The position numbers were made by a program, and so were the translations under genes. DNA of 64,000 bases from Lucifuga dentata (taxonomy: Eukaryota; Chordata; Actinopteri; Ophidiiformes; Bythitidae): the NCBI GenBank assembly GCA_014773175.1, contig VXCM01000213.1, positions 62,001 through 126,000 on the forward strand, written 5' to 3'. Below, in pieces: positions 10,418-23,000 of this stretch. Each line of letters opens with the position of its first letter. The stretch's first letter is position 1. The notes beneath the pieces were generated by a model, which worked only from the letters and a program-made list of their open reading frames with translations, made no database searches and was not told the DNA's origin.

Positions 10418-13400
10418 CTACAGGCCATAGTCATAATCGGGTTTCCCGTCTATGTATGACTTGTAGAAGGCCTTGTAGGTGTCGATGCTGAGCATGGTGG
10501 CTTTGACAGCAGGGTCCTCCAACATGCGCTCCGTCCACTTCTTCAGCTCAGGTGTTACATCTAGGCAGCTGAATAGACAAAGGGAATCAAAATCGTTCAA
10601 CTAAGATGAAAAAAAATTACAGATATTATGACACGGTTCATTCTAGAAGTATGTACACATTTTGAATTTCAGATGGAGGATTATCATGTCTTAGATCACA
10701 TCCTCCATGTGTCATTTCTCTTCTCTAAACCTTTTATTGTGTGATTCCCTGCTTTTTAATATTTTTTTGGTCTTTTACATATTTGTACTGTACCTAACAT
10801 TTTCTCAAGTTTTTATACTTTTTACTATCCTGTACCTTGAGCATCTTGCACAGCTCCTATTAATAAAATGTATTTATTTATTTTTTACATTTGCTTTAAG
10901 AGGAGTACTTACTGCTTCAGGTCGAACATCTCCAGTCTCTCAAACCATGGCCACATCATGTAATCGATCATTGTAATAGAATCACCAGCAAAGAACTTGG
11001 TCTTCTTGTTAGCTAGGTCCTGAAAACACACATTACATTTATCTGCCTTGTAAAAAAATATCCTATAACTGTAAAATATTAGGGTACAATCAGACAAATA
11101 ATTAGGATCTAATAATGTTTCACTTTTTCATGAATACGTAATGAGATAAAACTAGATTTAATAACTTGCCTCATTTAATTTGGCAAACTTCCCTTTCAGC
11201 TCAGTTTCCAGTCCTGATACATCCTCACCATTCTTTCTTCCCATTGGGATCTTGTAGAAGTATGGTGTTATCTGTTGAAAAGGAAGAGATTTGATGATTG
11301 TTTTAGGAAAGTAACAGTGTGCTATAAAACCTAAACCCCCAACGTATATGTACAAGTATTTTTTTATCTTCACCTACCTTGGAAAAATGCTCCAGCATCA
11401 TCCTTTGCTGAGCTTTCTGAAAAGGGCTAGAAGGAAGTAGCTTCTTCTCAGGGTAAACTTCATCCAGGTACTCACATGTGATTGGAGACTCATAAATCAC
11501 CTCACCAGCAGGAGTCTCCAATGTTGGGACAAGGCCAAAAGGATTTTTCTCAAGGAACCAATCAGGTTTGTCTCTCAGGTTAATGTTGATGATGTCATGC
11601 CTGAAACAAAAAAGGAACAAAGTAGATAATGTATGGCTGCTGCAGGGTTTTGTATTCTGGTACTTTTGATGCTGAGGCTGAAAATAATGTATCATTAAAC
11701 CTTACTTGATCCCTTTGGCGTTCAGCACGAGTCTTGTCCTCTGGGCGAAGGGACAGAACCGCATGCTGTAAATTCTGATGAGGTCTTTAGGCACTGGACC
11801 AGGTGCAGCACTTCCTGAAAGAAAAATTTCCACACATGACAAAGATCTTGTAATTAGAAAAGCATGTGGTTTTGTGGTTGCTCTTGTTAATGCCTTTAGG
11901 ATAAGTTAGCCAAGAATATGCATGCTAGAATATCATGACCTGTGTTAAGAAAACCCTGAATTTATCCCAGAACAAGTGATATGTGGACACCTTAACTTGA
12001 CATCCATCTGTCATTATTAAACGTCTAATTATAAAAGCCATGGCTATTAATATGTAGTTGGTTCCCATTTGCTACCCATTAGATTTGGAACCTGGCTGTA
12101 GGGATTGCTTCCATTAGGCACAACCATATAAATGAGCTGAGCTGTTATTGGGCAATAAAGCCTGTCTCATTCTGTGCAGGCCAATCAAGTGTTTCTATAC
12201 TATACTATACAAAAAAAAAAAAGTTCACACAGTTTGGGTTGATAAGATCCTCTTTTAGGTTGAAGTTACTGAGGTTACAAGTTAAACATGTATCAGGAGA
12301 GTTGTTGGTTGCTATTTAAACGTCTGTACACACCCAGTCTGTACACACCCACCCACTCCAGTCATGAAAAGATGTCTAATCAGCCAAAGTAGGTGAAAAC
12401 ACCTGTGTGCATGCGCCTTTACATGTGCTGTTAATGTTTTATTTCTTGCATTATTTAGAATTTAAATTGTTTTGCACACTTTTTATGACACTCTTTAAAG
12501 CACTTTGTGACCTGGAGACCCACAATGTTTTCCATATCTCCTGGATCTACTCACACAAGATTAGATAAATCAAATGTATTGACCTGTTAGGTAAGGTAGC
12601 TAAGGTTAGTTTAGACACCATAATCATCGGAAGAATTCAATCAAGCATATCCAGAACAGGGAGAGATGGAAAAATATGCAATGTAGTGTCTCCATGAGCA
12701 GGATTAAGAATCATTGTATTAAAATGCTATACATTAAAGTAATTACTATTCACATGTGAAATCACAGCCATTACAACCCTGGAATTTGACAATTGTGAAT
12801 TTGTCTAGTTGTGAACCAATATACAAACCCGATTTAAGTTGAATCCAAGCTATGTTACACAAGTTAAAATCAACCTTGGATTAGTAAAGCTTGGTTGATT
12901 TAAACAAATGTTCAGTATTAGTTATTTTTAGACAGAATTCAGAGCAATAAAACCGAAAATAACAAAAGCCAATTTAGATTTAGTGTTCCCCATTCAAAAC
13001 TCTGGTGCAACACACATTTTAAGTTAAACATTCAAATTAACCCTGGTTGGTCCAGCCCACAACTCAATTCGTTTCTAAAAGTGAGCTCGAATAGAGTTTG
13101 CTCTTGTTAATTTCGATATCCGGATAAGCTGATGAAAATGAATGGATGGATGGATATTTTCGATGTTTTTTTCTTTTACTTCTGTTAAATATCAGTAAAC
13201 CTATCAACTCTTTTTATTTTACAGTAGTTATCTTTCAGAGCTATATGTAGTACCAGCACAGACCACAAAGTGTCGCTGTGTACAATGTTAATACCGTCTT
13301 ACAAACGACTTACAAATGACCATAGTACAGCAAATACCATTATTCAGAATATCCAGTTATATTTGGAGTTAATTTTGTTTGATCATATGCATTGTATTTA

Positions 13401-13736
13401 CAGTTAATAGTTGACAGTAATGTTGCAAGATGAATTTCAGAACCGCCCTGGATTGTTACATAAGGCATGACCATGGTGACTTTGCAAAAAAACCATGCCG
13501 TTATTTTGCAACATAAAAAAAAGTAACAATAATTTAAGAATAGAGTATCAAGACAAACGTAACGTAAATTTATGTATTTAATTAAACTGAAACTGTATGA
13601 ACCCCTAATATGCCAGGCTTTAGGAGATTTACTATTATTTGTAATGTTAAATAGAGGCTTTTTTTTCAGGAAAAATGAAAGCTTCATTTAGCAGTATGTA
13701 GATCTTACCTTTGGCGAAACTCTTTTCAGTAGCCAT
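10418..13736 (-). CDS. gsto1: glutathione S-transferase omega
   Basis: Six exons in transcription order: 13736-13709, 11814-11706, 11600-11378, 11271-11170, 11019-10913, 10568-10418. They sum to 720 nt, giving 239 residues (mammalian GSTO1 has 241). Omega GSTs are cytosolic thioltransferases that also reduce dehydroascorbate and methylated arsenic. The N-terminal thioredoxin-like domain has the omega signature RFCPFAQR with the catalytic cysteine at residue 30 (not Tyr or Ser). The glutathione-binding P-T-L-E-T and Y-E-S-P-I-T blocks follow, then the all-helical C-terminal domain ending in DYDYGL. Intron 4 has a GC donor (GAG/GCAAGT); the other introns are GT-AG. The gene shares a short head-to-head promoter region with cfap43. 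Whether it corresponds to gsto1 or gsto2 of other fish is not certain. Confidence 0.93.
11815..13708 (-). other. gsto1: gsto1 intron 1
   Basis: About 1.9 kb, non-coding. It contains a short tandem duplication of GTCTGTACACACCCA at about 12324-12352 and a retroelement-like 3' tail at 13080-13157. Nothing else was recognised. Confidence 0.7.
13080..13157 (+). mobile_element. LINE/SINE-type 3' tail with ATGG repeats
   Basis: The block ATCCGGATAAGCTGATGAAA followed by repeated GGAT/ATGG units resembles the 3' ends of fish non-LTR elements that finish in (ATGG)n. Only the tail is present and the family cannot be named securely. Confidence 0.45.
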
Positions 13737-14038
13737 GTTTATGTTTAGATGGTAAGTCTATCAAATGTCTTCAGAAAGGTCAAGTACCTCTGAAATCAAC
13801 GAGAAGAACAGAGAACAAAGTTTTACAATCTGCGAAATATAAGGCTGAATTATTTCATTTGAACGCCACTTCCTATGTGGGCGTGTCACAGAAAGTATCA
13901 CCCAATGGCGTGGAGGGGCGGACTGTGTAGGGTGTTGTGGTTGCCAGGAAACGGAAAGCTGTGTGTTCGGCTGTCTACAGTAAATGTGGAGGGAAAAAAG
14001 TGGATTTTATTGTGTGTGTTTGTTCTGTTTTGTTGAAA
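13737..14038. promoter_or_regulatory. short bidirectional promoter of gsto1 and cfap43
   Basis: Only 302 bp separate the two start codons, which face away from each other. The middle is GC-richer than its surroundings. It contains CCCAATGGCG (a CCAAT box, 13901-13910), a GGAGGGGCGGAC GC-box-like stretch, and the X-box. No TATA box is seen. Shared control is inferred from the spacing. Confidence 0.65.
13940..13952 (+). promoter_or_regulatory. cfap43: RFX X-box upstream of cfap43
   Basis: GTTGCC-A-GGAAAC fits the RYYNYY-N(1-3)-RRNRAC X-box consensus exactly and lies 87 bp upstream of the cfap43 ATG. RFX factors drive cilia genes through X-boxes at this distance, which fits a ciliary axoneme protein. 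Confidence 0.6.
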
Positions 14039-17000
14039 ATGGATACATTTGGAAGTTTAGAAGTCAGGTACGTAGTGGCTTCCGTTAAAATGAACAAATA
14101 CAGTAGACATAATTTCTATACGCACTTACACATTGTACCGTTTTTATCACCTCTTAGCGGCTCTAATTTGGCCGTTGTACTCATTACAGGTGGGTACAAG
14201 GTTTTACAAGCAAGAATGTTGAGTTCGTTGATAAGAAAACAGTATGTTATACCAGCGGGATTTACATAAATTTCTTGAACCTGGAGACGAAAATACAAAG
14301 TGTACTTAAGTGTCCTGGACGAGGTGTTGGTGCCCTCACGGCCAATGCCAATAGTGGGATTTTTGCCTTCTCTGAGCAAAGGCTAAACCCCTCTATATTT
14401 GTGTACATCTTCCCTGAACTGAAGTTGAAGAAAGAACTAAAAGGTAAAGCAATCATAATGAGATTCAGTATATTGTTTTTGATATTTAAAATCCATTTAG
14501 TTTGATATTTGCCACTTATTTTGTTTCTAGGAACAGCACAACTGGACTACACATCTCTAGCGTTAAGCTATGATGGTCCTTATTTGGCCTGTTGCTCCTC
14601 TCTTCCAGACCACACCATAACAGTGTGGTAAGCACTGGAAAGCAGAAAACTAGTACATTGTCATACACATATTCTCAGTTATGTGTTAGTCTGGGTAGCT
14701 GTTTTGCTGTAATCATGAATGTCCGATGCAGGAACTGGGAAAATGGTGAGGTACTTTGTACACAACCACAAGCTGGGAAGGATGCCATTTCTTTGGTCTT
14801 CAACCCAATGAACGGGCTCCAGATGTGTGCTTTGGGCACTGCATCTCTCACTGTCTGGAATATTGAGAAGAGTGCCAGATTTCATATCATGAAACCAAGG
14901 TAAAGCAAGTCTGGCAGCAAAGCAGCTTTTTCTTTCTTTTTTTTTTTTTTTTAAANTTTTTTTTTTTTTTTTAAATTTCATTATATTTCATTTGATTTGT
15001 TCAGCATAAATTCTGAGTTTAGGTGTGTATTGACAAAAGTATAAATCTGTGACTGTGGTGTCTTGAAAAAATGATGCCCTTTCAGTCAGATACATATCAT
15101 GCATTTGTAATATTTATGGATTTACAGTGTGGTAGAGCTTCCAGCATCTGATGGCTCCCTTTTTGAGGGAGAGGAGCTCCCTTCTTACATCGTCAGTGAC
15201 AGACTGACCTATTTTGGTCCTCAGATGCCTTCATCCGCCATCTCAGGGCTTAAGGGAGACAAGATGGACATGGTATGGTACTTCCTCAAGTGTCACTCAT
15301 ACACTAATAATCATCATATCATCAATAACTATCAACAATAAATATGCATTTGTGGCAGTGTAAAACTGAAACACTTGTGTTTACAGGCCACGTATAGTAT
15401 GAAAACCAGACTAACTCCTACTGCCATCTGCTGGACAGCTGCATCAAAGTTATATGTGGGCTGTGAGGAAGGCTTTCTGTTGCTGGTTAACCCGGAGAGC
15501 CTCTCTGTCTCAGTTTTGCCCAGCCCTACAGGTAAACAAACACATACAGTGGGTTTCTGTGACAGGGACTACAAAGTCATAGATGTTTCTGAATTTCCTC
15601 AGTATTTGCACTGTTCTGTATTTATTGCCTAATTTATTTGACAGCAGCAAAGATCTGTGGCATCTGACTTGCTTTTTCTCTCTCTGACTTGCTTTTTCAG
15701 GAGCCAATGCCATCCCTGAACTCAAAGGGGTTAACTTCCAAAGTTTAGCCTTTAATGGGAACAATTTGATTGTTACAGGAAAGGTAGAAACCTGTTCACC
15801 CATGAACATTTTGCTTGTTACATCACTAAATGTACTAAGTACAGTATGATACCATCAAAAATCAAATGCAAAATAATACATCAGAAATGCATATATTTAG
15901 AAAATGGTATTCAATTAAAAATGCTTGTGTTTGACAGGGAGGTGTGGTGCACTGCTTGCAAATCAGAGCGACACAGATTAAGATTATACAAACATGGGAA
16001 TTAAAAGAACCTGTCACAAATGTTATATACTCCCTTGACTATGAAACATTACTTTTATCTTCTAACATGGTGAGTACTGAAAAATAGATACAAATAAGAT
16101 ACCATTCATTCAAATGATAATGCATTATTTGAGATTTAAAAAAAATACATGTTACGAATAAAATGAGAGAACACTTTTCTTCAGGGGCGGATCTACATGA
16201 TCAACTCAACGCAGTCAGAGCAGATGGTGAAGGTCCTGGATATTCACGGCGGCAACTTTGTGGCAGGAGCTTTATCCCATACTAACAAGAACATTTGTGT
16301 GGTAAAATATTAGTGTTCACCTGGTATCGCAGTGGCTTGTGCTTTTCTGTGTGATTTTGGTTAAAGTGAGTGATGTTTGTGTTTTTATTGGCGGTTGCAG
16401 TCACTGAGAGATTCTGGAGAGCTGCAGCTGTGGTCCACAGACGGCTTATGCCTCGGTTTCCTGCCTCTTCAAACTGAGGTCAGATCCAGCATAATAGAAA
16501 AGTCAGAGCACATCAGTAGTGCAACATAGATGAACTCAGTCTGAAAGCATGTAAAATTTACAAAAAGTAAATGAATGAATTAAATGCATCAAAAGCTGAG
16601 GGAAATGTCAACGTCTAGTCTGTGTTTGTTTAGGTGACGACTTTGGCCTGCTGTCCTGTTGCACAGTATGCAGCTGTAGGAACAAACTCAGGACACGTGC
16701 TCTTCATTGACCTAAACAGGGAGCAGCAGCCTCGCCTGGTACACCGTGTCCACCTCTTCCGCAGACCTGTCGATCACCTAGTGCAAGTATCCTCCATCAC
16801 TGTAACACCTTGAGGTTTTAATTTTATAAATGTGACAGAATATCTGAAAATATATTTGTGAAGTAAAAGCTTGAATTATCTCGAGCCATAAAACCCAGAG
16901 AAAAAAACTGCCATCTATGGTCAGTCAAATCAGTAAAGAAAAATTAAGTTTCGCCAATTTTTTAATGTATATGTGGACTGCATGTGTGTTTTTGTGCTTT

Positions 17001-20000
17001 TACAGTTTTGATCAAGAAGGACACTACTTATTCACTGGCACCTCAGATTTACACATCTATGTGCTAGATGCAAAACCATCAAAAACATTTTCTGTCATAG
17101 GATACACAGGTAGATACTCAGTGTGGTGTGTGCATGTTTAATGGTTATGAAGTGTTAGTACGCTGCAAAGAATGTCCATTTTAACAAATCCTTTTTGTCC
17201 TGAAAGCCTTATTTTCTTACTGCCAGTGTGGTGAGATTATGCCAGCCTCTTTTCTAGAAATACTGAAATGAGATTGAAAGAAGTGGGTAAATTCATTAAC
17301 ATTAAAGGAAATAACATTTTTAGGTGTCAATAATAGATAAAAATGACTTAATAAGATGGATTTTTATGCAGCAAATATCCCGTAGCCAAGATGTGTGCAA
17401 AGCTAATTTCATATTACCATACTGCTTACATTTGAAGAGACCATGCATATAATATTTTTATCTTTTAAGAATGTTTTAGGACATTACAAGATCCAACTCA
17501 CCAGCATCCTTTTATTGTTTGGTTTTCTTCTCCAGTTGTTCCTGGGCCCATTTTATCCCTTTCCACCCAGTACATCAGAGAGAGTGAGCAGGTGAAAGTT
17601 CTTGCGCTGTGCTCTCAAGAGAAAGACAAAAATTATGAGGGCAGCCTGCTCACACTGCTCACTCTGCCTGTCAGGGACCTCACAGGTACGGCACAGCTGG
17701 AGTAGAATTTATGAACCAGGAGCCAGTGTGTTTTCATATGTATTTCATATGTCTGTGGTCCAAATGATTCTTAATTTGATAAAACTCAAGTTGCAGTAGA
17801 TTTGATAAACATTATAATGTCACAAGTCTAGAGGGGATTTTGTGGGATTTGTTCGACCACATATTGTACCTTTAAAGGACCATACTACTCATTTTGCATG
17901 TTTGAGCCCTAATATATTCAATTTTCATACATGTAAGATTACTGACAATCATTTCCCAAAGCATACTACTGGANCCTAATATATTCAATTTTCATACATG
18001 TAAGATTACTGACAATCATTTCCCAAAGCATACTACTGGACTGGTGAGTTAAAAAATGTTTTCCTACCTTCCAGACCGCCATTGGTTTCAGTTCATTCTG
18101 GTATGCTATGAAAATCAACTTGTTGATACTTGAAGTATTCTTAGGATAGGTAATTCATCATTGTGAACAATACATGTATTCAGGTTTTTTTTCAGAGTTT
18201 TGTAATTTTAGCGTTTAAACGCAATAAAAAGCATGGAGTGAATGTATGTCTCCACCAGGGAATATAGTCCCAAAAGAAAACCTGCATTTATCAAAAAATT
18301 TAAACAACCGTGACTTCATAAGGCTGCATAACTATTAGCAGGTGAAACACTGATTTTTAAGGTGGGTGTATTGCTTGAATATTTGATTTTGAAAGATTAA
18401 GAGATTTTGCAAAATATCAGGAAAGCTGAAATACGGTTTTATCCTTTGGGAAATGGTTGTCAGTAACGTAACATGTCTGAAAATTGAATATATTAGGCTA
18501 TTAATATATTAGAATATATTAGGCTCATGCAAATGGGTGGTATGGTCCTTTAAGAAATGAACATGAATAATCTCCAGTCTTTTGTTTTCGAAAAGGATTA
18601 TTAGTAACATAACATGTTTGCAGGTAGTATTTATTGGGCTTAAACAAGCAAAATCACTAGTATGGTCCTTTAATAATTTGCATAATTGATGTGTTTCTAC
18701 TGAGCTGCAGGTCCAGAATGTGTCGACCGGCATGGACGTCTGTCTGGTCATGTTCTGAAGGAGTCCACATACAAAGTGGCTTGTCCACTGAAATCCTGCG
18801 TCCTGGGAGTCCATGTGGTCTTTGCTTACTGCCACTGGAAGAAAACGATTCAGAAATTCCATCTGCCTCAGGTTCACTGTAGTTTCTCTTGATATTTATT
18901 CAAATATATTGGCATAGTTACAGCAGTCATTGTTTTTGTAAGCTTCATATAACCACAGAGACATTTAGTCTTCAGGAGCGTGTTCATTTGTTGTGACGAC
19001 ACATACGAAACTTTGATTGTGCCCCCTGATTGTTCCTGTCAGGACACAGATCATCTCCCCAGGGGGAAGGTGATCTGGCTGAAACCAAAGCAGGAAGTGA
19101 AGGGCCATCCCCGGGGCCCTGCCTCCCTCGTCCTGTCTCCTCATCAGGCCTGGCTGGCCTCCGTGGGCCGAGACGGCCTACTGCGCATTCAACAAACTGC
19201 TTCAATGGTATGAGCATTTCCTCAGAATCTCTGAGTGTATTTGTGGGATTAAAAATGACATACTTTTTTTTTTTTTTNCTTTTTTTTTTTTTTGGCAATA
19301 GTTTGGTGTAAGACCTATACGTATTTAATCTGCAGCATGTATAAATGATGCTGTTGTTACACACAGAAGCAGTACATGGAGTTACAGTGTCATTCGTGCC
19401 GTCTCGGTGGAGTTCGGACTGTGTCGTTCTCCGCAGACGGTCAGACACTCCTCACAGCAGGATTCAGCGATGGCTCTCTTGTGTGCTCTAATCTCAGGTA
19501 AAGCAGTCTGATTCCGCTCAGCTGTCATCACTAGAGGGAACTGTTTCCCTCACTAGTGATGTCAGTTGTTTCACATTAATCGTTGTGCTGTACTTTCCTC
19601 TCTGTCTACCGTGAGTGACAGTAGTGAATAAATGTGATCAGTGTGGTGGGTCTGAGAGATCACGACCACAAGCTGCAGGAAAACAAGGCTCTGTTAAACA
19701 TCACAGCATTGAATCATGTCCCACTCACATTCCACTTCAGCCTCCCCTGCTTCTGTTTGCACAGTCTTGTTATGAAGTTTAAAATCTTTTTTGTTTTCTG
19801 TATTCTTGGGTTTCAGTTGTTTTTTTTTCAGGATTAATCCATTAAAATATTGCTATTGTTTTATTGTCACTATGTATCTGATTCACTGACTTCTTAAATT
19901 GCTGGCGAAATGAGAATTTAAATGTTTTTTTTTCCTAATTTTACAAGTTGTTCATTCATACTTATGTTAAACATTATGTATCATCTCAGTTATTTGATTC

Positions 20001-23000
20001 TCCTGCAGCTTAACTCATTTTAAGTATGCTATTCCTGTTCTAACAGGAACTAAATTGATCTAATTCAAACAGAAAAACATCATTGCTTTCCATTTAAAAG
20101 CATCAAGACTAATTTGGAATTGTAGTTTAGCTGGGTGTTTCCAAATCTTTATCATCTATATCTTCATATATCTGTGATTTTACTGGGTAACACACAGGTA
20201 TTTCTGTTGTCCCATACAGACTTAAAGATTTGGGTGCTGGTAAAGTGAATGAAGCTACGCAGTATAGCCAGTCTGTGGCTCATTTGTTGGAGAACGTGTT
20301 CAATACAGAGAATTCCTTCCTTAGTCATTTACCTGAAATGCTTCATGGGTCCCTTTCTGCTGCTGGTGCGCAAACACCACAGGAAGGAGAGGTAATCAGC
20401 ATTGCGCTTCAGCTGCTGTGAAAACAGTTTTGTGTGTTTTTATGGTTTAGCACAGTAAAGGGGCAACTCCTTAATTTATTGCTGCTGAATATAATTTGAA
20501 AACATTAAACAAGGAACAAGCAGAAGACATCTATAACACACCTACCAATATACTGCTGAATTGTAGGACATTTCTTTGGAATTAAATTTCCCGCTAACCT
20601 TCCAGCTTGTAATTTTTGTTACTTCACTTTATTATAGTACAATTCTGGTACTGTGCTAAAAAGCTAGAATATTAACCAGTTTGTTGTTTTCTACATTATG
20701 CAACTATCTCTTTATTTAATTTTCTGAAGGTGATTTTTATTCCCAGCTTTGTGTTGTTCTTGTGTAAACTCTCTGTAGTTCAGTCTAAGAACAGAGATGG
20801 ATCAGAGTTCTGCCAGCCTGCTGTCTGCCTCGGACCTCACCTGGCTGGAAATCAAGCGAGAGGCGGTCAGTGACAAATACACTGTAATATGTGTGTTTGT
20901 GGCCTATGATATCAAACAATGCTTTAATACCTACATTACATCTTTCCAAAATTGGTGGAGATGAAAATGCCCTTTGCACACATTTGCAGTATCATGCTGG
21001 AAAAGCAGCTGTGTTGCTTTTGGCATGTTGTTTCACAGCGTAACAACTTGATTATCATTGTCTAATGCACCGTGAGAACACCAAGCAATGAGCAAGTGGT
21101 AGAAGAGAAATGTCTGCAGAGCAGATAAGCATACCTCGTCACCTCAGAAAGCTTCTTGATAACAATAAACCGATAGTGGAGGTATGGCAGTCTGTGTTGT
21201 GGTTTTTACACTTCAACAATCACACTTGAGGAACAGGCAGAAGCCAGGCTTTATGCTACTGCATGCTTTCTAATCGGACTCATCATTTTCAAGCTGCATC
21301 ATGTCGAAGTGAAATATTTTATAGTATGTAATTAATTCTTTTTCTGTTTTGTAAAGTGCATCATAATTACAGCACTGCAATTTACGAGGTAGAGCTCGGT
21401 TTGCTTCCGGTTTGCTTATGCTAAAGTCAGTGTTGCAAAGTTGACAAAGTGCATGCAATTATTACTTTCATAAAACCAAGCTCAGCTCTAATAAATCTGA
21501 CTTTAAAGGTCTTTTTCAATGAACAGGTGGTGAAAGAAGACAATGAACAATATTACGAGATAAAGACAAACCTGAGAAAAACCATCAAAGAGTTGCATGA
21601 TACAGTAAGTATTGATATTTTAACACAGATATTAACATTTAAACTTACCTTTAATTGCCAGTTTTATTATGTTTCTAGCACATACAAATTATGAATTTAA
21701 GTGAATCATCAATTAAAACATTTCTGAGTCAGGTCAGGCCAGGTCATTTCAGACTAGGACTTTGGTAAGAGTTTAGGTTAGGCATTAGGTGTGCGTTTAT
21801 AATAATGAGCAGTAGAAACATTTAAAATCACCTCCAGAATCATGTCAAATAATGAAGAATATGATGATCAAATCGTGTTTCCTGCGTTAACAGATCCAGG
21901 AGATGATGCGCGAAAACGAGAACCTTCCAGAATCTGAACGTCTGGAACAACATGAGTTCAACCTGGATGTAGAGGAGCAGAGGAGACTGGAGGCGATGGT
22001 GGAGCAAGAGGTTGCTAAGGTAATGTAAACATAGATATGATTACATGAGTTTACATGAGGTTGAGATGGTAGTAATCATTCATATGTCATATTTTAGGTA
22101 AGAAATGAAATAGAGCTGGAAAATGCAGCTAAATGCTACCACCGCAATGTCCTAAAGAGAGAATTTTGGGATTCTATGAAGGTCAAAGGCAAAGCTATCA
22201 GGGTAAGATGAGCACAAAGCAAATATTTCATTATGCTATGCTATGATTGGTAGCATCACATGTGATAACAGTTATAATAACAGTTCTAAATGAGCTCTGA
22301 CTGTCTACCACAGGCCTTCCACTCTCAACACGAGGTGAGGAACTACCGCATGAAGGAGCAAACAGAAAAGGAGGTGGAGGAACTTCAGAGGGTTCAGAAT
22401 ATTCGACAGACTGAGAAGTCAGCCTGCATCGTAAGCAAAAGTCACGCCACACCCGTCAGGTTTTACAGACCTCCAAAGACTGTGCAGCAGATTTTAGTTA
22501 ACACTGCAAAACAAGACACATGCAATGAGTTAGAATGGATTAGATCATATAATTACTGCTCTTAATGTTAAACAAATCCAGCTTGTGTGTAACTATGGCA
22601 AAGCAATGTCATGGCAAACAACAGGCATCATACCAAGATTTCTGGTTTATACTCCCTGGAACTGCATTTTATGGAAAATCCATTCAAGACAAAACAGCTT
22701 TGCTGCTGGAATGTAATTTGATGCTTTGAATCTGAGTCCTACGTCTGACCTTTTAATGTTGTAACTTTCTGAAATGCTTGAAAATGTTCCAGAACATCAG
22801 TGTCGAAACCTTTAGATTTATATCCATGTGGCCATGAATGAGTTATCACAGATAGCTCTCTGCACTGCAATTATCTCGGGATATAATAGGCACTCATCGG
22901 GCCAGTGTCCGTCCTCAGCATTTATTTCAACCCACTCATTTAAAGTATTTCTCCACAGCATGAGACTCTGAAGAAAAGATTCAAAACAGAGGAAGAAGAG

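Larger units (their letters stand above)
14039..20391 (+). other. cfap43: cfap43 exons 1-17 (WD-repeat half)
   Basis: Exon coordinates: 14039-14067, 14190-14443, 14531-14627, 14732-14899, 15128-15272, 15387-15531, 15701-15783, 15938-16069, 16185-16301, 16401-16478, 16634-16782, 17006-17109, 17536-17685, 18711-18871, 19043-19207, 19367-19497, 20220-20391. These encode residues 1-760. Exon 11 ends CTAGT/GCAAGT: only this GC donor keeps the frame (HLV/FDQEG), because splicing after GTGCAA gives an immediate stop. Exon 14 has a weak donor (CAG/GTTCAC). Confidence 0.9.

Noticed and set aside
13340..13687. 115-residue minus-strand frame in gsto1 intron 1
   Set aside because: Homopolymer-derived FFLKKK start and AT-driven composition; it lies between two well-supported gsto1 exons.
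13872..13900. Possible antioxidant response element in the gsto1 promoter (GTGACACGCC)
   Set aside because: The TGACnnnGC core is not matched; the final two bases are CC.
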